From Pelotomaculum sp. (GTDB lineage: Bacteria; Bacillota; Desulfotomaculia; Desulfotomaculales; Pelotomaculaceae): a stretch of 64,000 nt of DNA. This document shows positions 17,796-25,548 of this stretch, in pieces. Where the stretch lies: positions 186,001-250,000 of the forward strand of contig JAHDOA010000018.1 in the NCBI GenBank assembly GCA_018435055.1, read 5' to 3'. The stretch's first letter is position 1, and the number at the start of each line of letters is the position of its first letter. The translations under genes were made by a program, and so were the position numbers. The notes under the pieces were generated by a model that was given only the letters and a program-made list of their open reading frames with translations, was not told where the DNA came from and searched no databases.

Positions 17796-18667
17796 CTAGT
17801 ACCGGTAGTTTTTGATTAACACCTCATTTACTTCGCCGCGTCCTGCGGAATTAGAGTTGATGGCCCTTTTTGCTTGAACTGTAATGATCTCGAAACCGTC
17901 ATCGCCAAATATTTTTCTTATAAAATCCGTATCGGCGTTGCTTAACAAGCATTTTACACCACGATTAGTTAATTCTACATAAACATTGCGGAGCCGCAAT
18001 TGCTCTTTTTCATCAAATTGATCCGCCTGGTATCCAGTAAAATTCGTATTGTCAGGACTATGATAAGGTGGATCAAAGTAAACGAACGAGTTCTGGTCCG
18101 CATTTTGTGTCACAGCGGCAAAATCATCATTTAATATTTCAATTTCATTATTTTGCAGATAGTTATGAACTGCCCGCAAAACTATTTCTTCACATATAGC
18201 AGGGTTTTTATATCTGCCGTACGGGACATTAAAAAGGCCCCGGGAATTTACACGGTATAAACCGTTGTAACAAGTTTTGTTCAAAAATATCAGGCGCGCG
18301 GCCTTTTGAATATCGCTAAGGCTTTGAAAAAAGACCTGATCCCTGTCCTGTGCGCGTACTTCATAATAATATTTTTCGCTATTATTTTTTTGATGAGCAC
18401 GCAAAGCGTCGATAAGCTCTTCAATATGGTTTCGAACAACATGATATGTAAGAATCAGCTGGGAGTTAAAATCATTGATTACTGCCCGTTTTGGTTGCAG
18501 GTTAAATAAAACTGCACCCGCGCCCACAAATGGTTCATAATACGTATATTCACTAATACGCGGCGGCAAGTGCTTCCAAATCTCAAACAGAAGCTGGCGC
18601 TTTCCCCCTGCCCATTTTAAGTACGGCTTGATTAAAGAATTATTCCTGGCTATTGTGGCAACCTCAT
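17796..18667 (-). CDS. DNA adenine methylase (Dam family) with frameshifted 5' end
   Basis: N6-adenine methyltransferase of the Dam (D12 class) type. Motif X KPYLKWAGGKRQLL is encoded at about 18588-18629, motif I YYEPFVGAGAV follows, and catalytic DPPY lies in FVYFDPPYHSP. The frame is open from 18695 to the stop at 17796 but has no ATG/GTG/TTG before TTG 18569, which would delete motif X. An ATG at 18667 in another frame reads MRLPQ then stops; adding one base near 18652 would join it to ARNNSLIKPYLKWAGGK. So the gene has a single-base frameshift or uses a non-standard start. No restriction enzyme gene is adjacent, so it may be a solitary methylase. Confidence 0.75.
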
Positions 18668-18728
18668 TTCCGCGAAATTTGCGATCTGTAAAATTCTATA
18701 ACACACTGGGGACACTAAAGAAACAGAC

Positions 18729-20057
18729 TTATTCAGCCAGTTCCCCGTTAAGATCATACCAGGACGCGTCTTTGATCAAAACCCGCACAAAATCCCCGCA
18801 ATTAACATTCCTGTTTGCTTTGAAAAACACCTTTCCATCGACACCGGGGGCGTCGCTCTCAGTTCTGCCCTCATAAATATCACCGTCTTTGGCCCCCTCA
18901 ACCAGTACTGTTACCGTTTCTCCAGCCTTACCGCGGTTGTTGTCCAGAGAGATCTCCCGCTGCAGTTCCATCGCCCTTTCCCACCGCTCATTTTTTATAT
19001 CTTCCGGCACCTGCCCGGTCATTCTCGCCGCCGCTGTATCCTCCTCGCAGGAATAAACAAAAACCCCGGCGCGGCCAAACCTTACCTGCGACATAAAATC
19101 AAGCAGTTCCTGAAACTCTGCTTCAGTTTCACCGGGGAACCCTACAATGAATGAGGTGCGCAGGGTAATTCCCGGTATGGATTGGCGTAGTTTTTCCACT
19201 AGCCTGAGATAGTCGTCCCTGTTTCCTCGCCGGTTCATCCTTCTGAGGACAGTATCCGAAGCATGTTGGAGAGGCAGATCGAGGTAGCGGCATATTTTAC
19301 TGCTTTTGGCCATTGTCTGGATCAGCTTATCGGTCAAATAGGTGGGGTAGGCATACATAATCCTGATCCAGGCCAGTCCCTCAATTTGCTCCATTCCAGC
19401 CAACAACTCGGGCAAGGCCGGTCTGGAATAAATGTCTATACCGTAAAGGGTGGTATCCTGCGCAGTAACGATAAGTTCTTTGACACCCCGGCTGGCGAGA
19501 CCCGCCGCTTCGGCCAGTATGTCTTCCATTTCCCTGCTCCTGTAAGGCCCCCTTATATCCGGTATTACACAATATGAACACCTGTTGTCACATCCCTCTG
19601 CGATTTTCAGGTATGCCGTGTAGAACGGTGTCGACTGGATCCTGGTTTGTTCCACCTGGTGCAGGTAACCGGGCTGACCGACCAGCGCAACCCGTTCACC
19701 CGCCAGTGTCCTATTAATTACCCCGGCAATCCCCGCAATAGAGCCGGTACCGACCAGCCCGTCTATTTCCGGCATTTCCCGCAGCAGTTCCTGATGATAA
19801 CGCTGGGCCAGACAACCGGTTACTATAATGGAGCGGCAATTACCGTCCACCTTGTGCCCGGCCAGTTCCAGGATAGTATTTATGGATTCCTCCTTGGCCT
19901 GATCAATAAATGAACATGTGTTTATTATCAGTACGTCTGCTTCCTGTTCCCGGTTTGTTATAAGAAAACCGGCATCCTTTATGAAGCCGAGCATGATCTC
20001 TGAATCAACCAGGTTTTTCGGGCAGCCCAGGCTGACAAGTCCTATCTTTAATGTCAT
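18729..20057 (-). CDS. rimO: Ribosomal protein S12 (Asp88) methylthiotransferase
   Basis: Radical SAM enzyme carrying two Fe-S clusters that methylthiolates Asp88 of S12. The N-terminal UPF0004 domain begins LVSLGCPKNLVDSE. The radical SAM triad is GCDNRCSYCVIP (CxxxCxxC), and a TRAM domain ends the 442-aa protein (KAGETVTVLVEG to the C-terminus). ATG 20057 has GGAAGGAT upstream. The LGCPKN N-terminus distinguishes it from MiaB and MtaB. Confidence 0.96.
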   Translation of the reverse strand: MTLKIGLVSLGCPKNLVDSEIMLGFIKDAGFLITNREQEADVLIINTCSFIDQAKEESINTILELAGHKVDGNCRSIIVTGCLAQRYHQELLREMPEIDGLVGTGSIAGIAGVINRTLAGERVALVGQPGYLHQVEQTRIQSTPFYTAYLKIAEGCDNRCSYCVIPDIRGPYRSREMEDILAEAAGLASRGVKELIVTAQDTTLYGIDIYSRPALPELLAGMEQIEGLAWIRIMYAYPTYLTDKLIQTMAKSSKICRYLDLPLQHASDTVLRRMNRRGNRDDYLRLVEKLRQSIPGITLRTSFIVGFPGETEAEFQELLDFMSQVRFGRAGVFVYSCEEDTAAARMTGQVPEDIKNERWERAMELQREISLDNNRGKAGETVTVLVEGAKDGDIYEGRTESDAPGVDGKVFFKANRNVNCGDFVRVLIKDASWYDLNGELAE

Positions 20058-20099
20058 CTACATATCCTTCCGAAAAGTAAAATATGGTAAGAGGTTAAT

Positions 20100-20597
20100 T
20101 TAAACAGTCCTGTAGTTGACAAACTGCAAGGGTATATCAAATTCATAATCTTTAATGATTTTAATTATTTCCTGGAGGTCATCCCGGTTTTTGCCGCTTA
20201 TTCTAACCTGATCCCCCTGTATGCTGACCTGGACCTTAAGCTTGCTCTCTTTAACCAACCTGGTAATTATCTTTGACTGCTCCTTGTCCACACCCTGCAC
20301 CAGGTTAAGCTTCTGGCGAACAGTGTCCTTCGCCGCAGGCTCAACTTTTCCGTACCGCAGCGCCTTGATATTAATTCCCCGCTTGACCAGCCTGTTTTCC
20401 AGGATGTCTATAACATTTCTCAGTTTGAAATCATCGTCTCCGATTAGTGTGATCTCTTCTCCGTCAAAGATGATATCGCTCCTGCTTCCTTTAAAGTCAA
20501 AACGGGTGCGTATTTCCCGCACAGCCTGGTCTACGGAGTTCCGGACCTCCTGCATGTCCACCCTGGAAACGATATCAAAAGTGTTTTCTTTAGCCAC
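20100..20597 (-). CDS. YajQ-family nucleotide-binding protein
   Basis: UPF0234/YajQ protein of about 165 aa: AKENTFDIVSRVDMQEVRN at the N-terminus, FDFKGS and GIQGDQ-like (VSIQGDQVRISGKNRDDLQ) segments are characteristic. Members have two ferredoxin-like folds and bind nucleotides; some bind cyclic di-GMP. I choose GTG 20597 (VAKENTF), with GGCAGG 8-9 nt upstream, over the GTG at 20606, which overlaps that SD. It is divergent from fakA across about 180 nt. Confidence 0.9.
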   Translation of the reverse strand: MAKENTFDIVSRVDMQEVRNSVDQAVREIRTRFDFKGSRSDIIFDGEEITLIGDDDFKLRNVIDILENRLVKRGINIKALRYGKVEPAAKDTVRQKLNLVQGVDKEQSKIITRLVKESKLKVQVSIQGDQVRISGKNRDDLQEIIKIIKDYEFDIPLQFVNYRTV

Positions 20598-20775
20598 AAA
20601 AAACACCTGCCTTAGATTTTCTATTAAATGTACAACTTTAAAGGAAAAATGTCAAAGGTTAACTCCGGGGCGTTTTTTTACCTGCCTTATACCTGGTTGT
20701 CAATCCTCTCAGAGGAAAAAGGGTATGTTTGTCGAAAAGATAATAAAAATGACACAATAGCAGGAGGAAGTCATC

Positions 20776-22407
20776 TTGGCAGTATATTCTTTTGACGGAA
20801 ATGACCTAAAATTAATCCTCCATGGATCGGTAGAATTATTGGAGCAGTCAAGGGAACATATCGATTCTTTAAATGTATTTCCGGTCCCGGATGGCGATAC
20901 TGGCTCAAATATGTACCAAACCCTGACAGCCGCTTTAGAAGAAGCTCTGCTGCTGGAAACTGATCATATCGGCATGGTCGCCGAAGCAGCGGCCAGGGGC
21001 GCTCTGGCAGGCGCAAGGGGTAATTCAGGGGTAATCCTGTCACAGATCCTGCAGGGTTTTGCCCAGACTATAAGCACAAAAGAAACTGCTACCGCTTCTG
21101 ATTTCGCCGCCGCCCTGGACAACGGTTCCCAGATGGCATACCGGGCGGTAATGAGTCCTGTTGAAGGTACCATTCTCACTGTTGTCAAGAAATCAGCCGA
21201 GGGGGCTGCCAGCCGCCGCAGCGTGGACCTGCTCCGGATAATGGCGGCAGCATTTAAAAGCGCTTTCACAGCTCTCGAGAAAACCCCCGATCAACTGCCG
21301 GAACTGAAAAAAGCCGGTGTGGTCGACGCGGGAGGCCAGGGTTTCGTTACAATTCTGGAAGGGGCAAGGCGCGCCTTGAAGTCAGCCTCACCGTCGACAA
21401 AATGGGCTGCCATAGCGCCATCCGGGGAAAAATTAAATATTTTACCCGCATCAAGTCCTATAAATCATGGCGCTGCCCAATCAATTAAGTTTGCTTACTG
21501 CACAGAACTGATTTTAAAAGGCGGCAGTCTTCCACAGGAAACTATTAAGAAAGGTCTTATACCACTCGGGGACTGTCTGATGGTCGTGGGCAGCGACGAA
21601 TTGTTAAAAATACACATCCACACAAACCATCCCGGCCTGGTGCTTGAAAACTGCCTCAAGCACGGCACGCTGCATGATTTAAAAATAAACAACATGCTTG
21701 AACAGAATAAAAAAGCCTCACTGCCAGATAATGCGCCGGTGGGTTTCAGCAAAATGTTCGGCATTGTCTCGGTTGGCGCCGGCGCAGGCATAACCTCAAT
21801 CATGAAAAGCCTTGGCGCGGATATTGTGGTCAACGGAGGCCAAACCCTGAACCCCAGCACCGGAGAGATATTAAAGGCCGCGAGCGAGATCCCCGCGGAA
21901 AAAATAATAATACTGCCAAACAATAAAAATATTATTCTTTCTGCCGGCCAGGTCCGGGCAATGTCAACAAAAGAGATTACCGTGATACCATCTAAAAATA
22001 TCCCTCAGGGAATCAGCGCCCTGTTGACTCTGGATACCGGGGATGATTATGACACTGCCATAAAAAAGATGGGAGCAGCCCTCAGTGCTGTCCGCACAGC
22101 TGAAATAACTCGCGCCATACGCGATTCTGTTTACGGAAACTTGAACATAAAAAAAGATGAGTATATCGTGATTATAGAAGGCGATTTAATGGCGTCCGGA
22201 CCGGTCCTGGCTGTGCTGCTGGAGGATACCCTGAAATTGCTGGGTGAGGGTTACGGCAGGCTGGTAACACTGTATTGCGGAGAAAACGTGTCTAGAGAAA
22301 GCATTGAAGAGCTTACAAAAAAGATGCGGGAAATTTTCAGCGGAAACGAGTTTGAAATACAAGACGGCGGTCAGCCGGTATACGATCTAATTATATCCCT
22401 GGAATAG
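20776..22407 (+). CDS. fakA: DAK2/DhaL-domain fatty acid kinase subunit
   Basis: FakA/YloV-type kinase that phosphorylates fatty acids bound to a DegV-family FakB partner, feeding acyl-phosphate into phospholipid synthesis. The DhaL nucleotide site VFPVPDGDTGSNM is at 34-46, GARGNSGVILSQ at about 80. The middle and C-terminal domains follow (543 aa, normal). The start is TTG 20776 behind a strong AGGAGGAAG. degV follows 50 nt later on the same strand, the classic kinase/carrier pairing. Confidence 0.9.
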   Translation: MAVYSFDGNDLKLILHGSVELLEQSREHIDSLNVFPVPDGDTGSNMYQTLTAALEEALLLETDHIGMVAEAAARGALAGARGNSGVILSQILQGFAQTISTKETATASDFAAALDNGSQMAYRAVMSPVEGTILTVVKKSAEGAASRRSVDLLRIMAAAFKSAFTALEKTPDQLPELKKAGVVDAGGQGFVTILEGARRALKSASPSTKWAAIAPSGEKLNILPASSPINHGAAQSIKFAYCTELILKGGSLPQETIKKGLIPLGDCLMVVGSDELLKIHIHTNHPGLVLENCLKHGTLHDLKINNMLEQNKKASLPDNAPVGFSKMFGIVSVGAGAGITSIMKSLGADIVVNGGQTLNPSTGEILKAASEIPAEKIIILPNNKNIILSAGQVRAMSTKEITVIPSKNIPQGISALLTLDTGDDYDTAIKKMGAALSAVRTAEITRAIRDSVYGNLNIKKDEYIVIIEGDLMASGPVLAVLLEDTLKLLGEGYGRLVTLYCGENVSRESIEELTKKMREIFSGNEFEIQDGGQPVYDLIISLE

Positions 22408-22458
22408 ATAATAGTACCGTCTCACAATCAATATTAAATGATAAGTCAGGTGTGACAT

Positions 22459-23304
22459 ATGAATCAGGTAAAAATAGTTACAGACAGCACAGCAGACCTG
22501 CCGCCGGATCTGGCAGCGAAATACAACATTACCGTCGTCCCTTTAATGGTGATTTTTAACGATAATGAAATATTCAGGGACAGTGTAGATATAGATACTG
22601 GACAGTTTTACCGGCGCCAGATTGAAAGAAAAGAATATTCCAGAACATCTCAACCCGCGCCGGCGGAATTCCTTAGTATATACAAGGAACTGTCCTCGTC
22701 CGGCAGCAGCGTTATCTCTATACATCTCTCCTCTGCACTAAGCGGCGCTTGCCAGTCTGCCCGGATGGCCAGAGACATGCTGCCGGGCGCCGATATCGCA
22801 GTGATCGATTCCAAACTGGCCAGCATGGGGCTGGGGATGATTGCCCTGGAAGCAGCTCGCGCGGCAGGCGCAGGTAAGAACAAAGATGAAATCCTCAGGA
22901 TTGTAAGACAGATGATCTCAGAAGGAATGTTATATTTTATTGTGGATACCCTGGAATACCTGGCCCGGGGCGGGCGGATCGGCAAAGCGCAAGCCCTGCT
23001 GGGAAATATCCTGAGTATCAAGCCGATATTATATTTAAAGGACGGTGTTGTGCATCCCCTGGAAAAAACCAGGGGCAGGGCGAAAGCTATTGACAGGCTT
23101 GCGCAAATCGTAGAAAAGAAAGTAGGCCAACGCAGGGTCAAGTGCGCCCTGATGCACGGGATGGACCCGGTGGGTATGAGGCAGCTTTATGAAAATATTA
23201 TGCCGCTTTTGAACTGTGACGAACCGGTATGCTCAACCCTCGGCGCCGTAATCGGCACTCATACCGGCATGGGCGCGCTGGGTATAGCCGTCTTCCCGGA
23301 TTAA
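22459..23304 (+). CDS. DegV family fatty-acid-binding protein (FakB-type)
   Basis: The 281-aa DegV protein opens with VKIVTDSTADLPPDLA. It has the conserved SSALSGACQSA and DTLEYLARGGRIGKAQALLG segments that shape the fatty-acid pocket. With FakA it would present the acyl carboxylate for phosphorylation. ATG 22459 follows AGGTGTGAC. Position directly behind fakA supports function; chain specificity cannot be read from sequence. Confidence 0.92.
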   Translation: MNQVKIVTDSTADLPPDLAAKYNITVVPLMVIFNDNEIFRDSVDIDTGQFYRRQIERKEYSRTSQPAPAEFLSIYKELSSSGSSVISIHLSSALSGACQSARMARDMLPGADIAVIDSKLASMGLGMIALEAARAAGAGKNKDEILRIVRQMISEGMLYFIVDTLEYLARGGRIGKAQALLGNILSIKPILYLKDGVVHPLEKTRGRAKAIDRLAQIVEKKVGQRRVKCALMHGMDPVGMRQLYENIMPLLNCDEPVCSTLGAVIGTHTGMGALGIAVFPD

Positions 23305-23396
23305 AACAAAAAAATATTATAAATCTTAATAATCATGTTAATCTTGTCAATATGTTTTAATAACAAGTTAAACATATTTTTGCTACTTCAGAAGTG

Positions 23397-24164
23397 TTAC
23401 TGGACTGCGGGGGCTTTAAATTCCCGCTCCACAACATCCCCCCAGGATCCAAGGAACCCAAGGCTCTGCTCATTTTCCAGCACTTCTACCACTCCCGCGT
23501 TACCGAGGATAATATGAATATTGTTTTTACCTGTAAAAGATTTTGATTCTCCGGTTGACAACTCCCCCTGGAATTCCTCTTTTTCGTCAACTGTCACTAG
23601 AACCCAACACCTGTCGCTGACCACATTGAGATCAATCTTAACCCCGGAATTATTGATAACATCACCCTGGATGGGGTCCTGTTGCCCATTGTTGTCCGGA
23701 GTGGCTGTTTGCTCTTCTATTTGCTGTACCCCTTTCGTGGCAATGTAATTTGACCATAAACCCTTGCCCCCATAAACGAGTGAAACAACAACTGCCGCTA
23801 TCAGCAGCACTGCTGCGATAGACTGCCAGTGTAGCGGCTTTCTATTAGCTGCAGGTTTTTTTTTCGCTATTTTTTCAGTTGTTATATTTTTTTCGGCCGG
23901 TTGTATGTCATATTCTTCGTAAACAGTCTCTCCGCCCTGTTTTTGTTTAAAAGCATCGGTGATCTCATTCGGGTCTATGTTTAAATACTTTGCGTAGTTT
24001 TTAAGAAATGCCCTGGCATAGATAGGCCCGGGTAATATCTCAAACTGCTCCATCTCTAACGCCATAATGTATTTCTTGCGAATTTTTGTTTCTTCCTCCA
24101 CATCTTCAGGAGTGAGTCCCCTGGCAAGCCTTGCCTCTTTAAGCCTGTTGCCGATTTCCACCAT
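23397..24164 (-). CDS. rodZ: RodZ-like helix-turn-helix membrane protein
   Basis: Cytoskeletal/cell-shape protein of the RodZ/YmfM family. The N-terminal Cro-type HTH (IGNRLKEARLARGLTPEDVEE) is followed by a Lys-rich linker, a transmembrane helix (about 113-133, SIAAVLLIAAVVVSLVYGG) and an extracytoplasmic DUF4115-like beta domain (VVSDRCWVLVTVDEKEEF). ATG 24164 follows GGGGGGCG; the longer TTG 24176 would overlap that SD. The position near spoIIIE matches ymfM of Bacillus. Confidence 0.88.
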   Translation of the reverse strand: MVEIGNRLKEARLARGLTPEDVEEETKIRKKYIMALEMEQFEILPGPIYARAFLKNYAKYLNIDPNEITDAFKQKQGGETVYEEYDIQPAEKNITTEKIAKKKPAANRKPLHWQSIAAVLLIAAVVVSLVYGGKGLWSNYIATKGVQQIEEQTATPDNNGQQDPIQGDVINNSGVKIDLNVVSDRCWVLVTVDEKEEFQGELSTGESKSFTGKNNIHIILGNAGVVEVLENEQSLGFLGSWGDVVEREFKAPAVQ

Positions 24165-24201
24165 TTCGCCCCCCAACAGCCAAGGTTATTTCCCATGGTT
24201 A

Positions 24202-25260
24202 TCATAGTTTACCGTTGTGAGATTTGTATTCCGGCAAACCCGTAATAAAGTTTAGGATTTGCATTGCCGCTTTTTCCACATCACTTGTGTCCACAGAACA
24301 GTCGTATTCCTTACTTGGCCTTTCCGGGTATTTATACAGCGGGTCATAATATTTTGCCAACAAGTATGCAAAAACTGGATCGAAGTTTCTTTCCCCCAGC
24401 ATCTTGTTCAGCTCTTCAACTCTGGCCCGGCCCAGCCTTTTCACCAGAGATGAAGTGGCCTCCTGCAATTTTTCTACGTTATGTGCGGGTCCGTCCGTGT
24501 AAATTTTACGGATCCGGCCAACTCTTTCTGCCAGAGGAGCATAAAGCAAAACCCGGATACCGTTCCTGATCGCGTTCATCAACGGCAGCGGGATCAGCAG
24601 GTTGCCGACCCTTCTGCTCTCGCATTCTACTATAAAAATTCCCTTTTTATCTATTGATGATAAAAACCTGACAATTTCACCCTCAAAAGCTTTTTGCGTC
24701 GGTGAAGGAGGCAGGCCAATCTTGCCGTAAACTGATCCCCTATGCCTGGCCAGGCCCTCCAGATCCAGCGCCGGCAGCCCTTTCTGCTCCAGGAGCTCCA
24801 GCACCTCAGTCTTCCCCACACCGGTCAGCCCGTGCAATACGACAGCCGTCTGGGTCAGTTCTTTTACCAGGTACCCATTCACGTAGCGGCGGTAGGATTT
24901 GTACCCGCCGATTATGCGGTACACATCATAACCCATGGTGTCGAGCACTGAAGCCATAAACCGGCTGCGCTCGCCCCCGCGCCAGCAAAAGACGACCAGT
25001 TCGCCGGCGCCGGCATGGCTCAGCGCAGCTATTTTCGAGGGCAACTTCGGCGTTGCCAGCTCCAAAGCCAGTTTTCTGGCGGAAACCGGTCCTTCCTGGC
25101 GGTACAAGGCGCCCACCATAGCCCGCTCTTCATTGTTTAAAACAGGGACGTTAATAGCGCCCGGTATTGTATCCTCATTAAACTCGCCTTCCGAACGGAC
25201 ATCCAGCAACAGAGCGTTTCCCATTTTGAGAGCTTCGTCAATTTTAATTTCTGCGATCAT
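24202..25260 (-). CDS. mnmH: tRNA 2-selenouridine synthase
   Basis: Converts 2-thiouridine to 2-selenouridine at the wobble position of certain tRNAs, using selenophosphate. The N-terminal rhodanese domain has the active Cys in VVFCWRGGERS (C92). A C-terminal P-loop domain carries GLTGVGKTE (144-152). The 352 aa are typical of SelU/YbbB. Its presence implies a selenophosphate synthetase elsewhere in the genome, as expected for selenium-using anaerobes. It is about 38 nt upstream of rodZ. Confidence 0.93.
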   Translation of the reverse strand: MIAEIKIDEALKMGNALLLDVRSEGEFNEDTIPGAINVPVLNNEERAMVGALYRQEGPVSARKLALELATPKLPSKIAALSHAGAGELVVFCWRGGERSRFMASVLDTMGYDVYRIIGGYKSYRRYVNGYLVKELTQTAVVLHGLTGVGKTEVLELLEQKGLPALDLEGLARHRGSVYGKIGLPPSPTQKAFEGEIVRFLSSIDKKGIFIVECESRRVGNLLIPLPLMNAIRNGIRVLLYAPLAERVGRIRKIYTDGPAHNVEKLQEATSSLVKRLGRARVEELNKMLGERNFDPVFAYLLAKYYDPLYKYPERPSKEYDCSVDTSDVEKAAMQILNFITGLPEYKSHNGKL

Positions 25261-25479
25261 ATCGAGCCTGTCAAAACCTCACCATTATTAATAGATATAG
25301 GGCCGAATCATGCGGATCAGGAAGCAATTATTTTTAGGGTTTCCTTTTCCCTAAAATATATAGCAATTTCTACTAACTAAAAAATTAAATTTATTAATGA
25401 GGGCTTAATTTTATGTTTTAAATTATCTAAATAACTAACCTGCATTATAGACAAATAATAATATTAAAATTATTTTTAA

Positions 25480-25540
25480 AAATCCTGTTAATCCTGTTTA
25501 AATCCTGTTAATCCTGTCTATTTGTTTTAATTTAAAGGTG
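25480..25540 (-). repeat. ACAGGATTAACAGGAT-type 3'-flank repeat behind spoIIIE
   Basis: The minus strand just after the spoIIIE stop reads AAACAAATAGACAGGATTAA followed by further ACAGGATT units, giving four copies of ACAGGATT(T/A)A within about 45 nt. The same AAAACgAATAGACAGGATTAA text follows the aminotransferase gene (4862-4890), and a decayed version follows rodZ (23322-23362). The rest of the 25261-25548 gap is A/T-rich with no gene seen. Confidence 0.65.
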
Positions 25541-25548
25541 TATTATCA

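Noticed and set aside
25480-25540. Tandem AATCCTGTT units that could suggest a CRISPR array
   Set aside because: Repeat units are only about 10-15 nt, there are no unique spacers of even length, and no cas genes are nearby.
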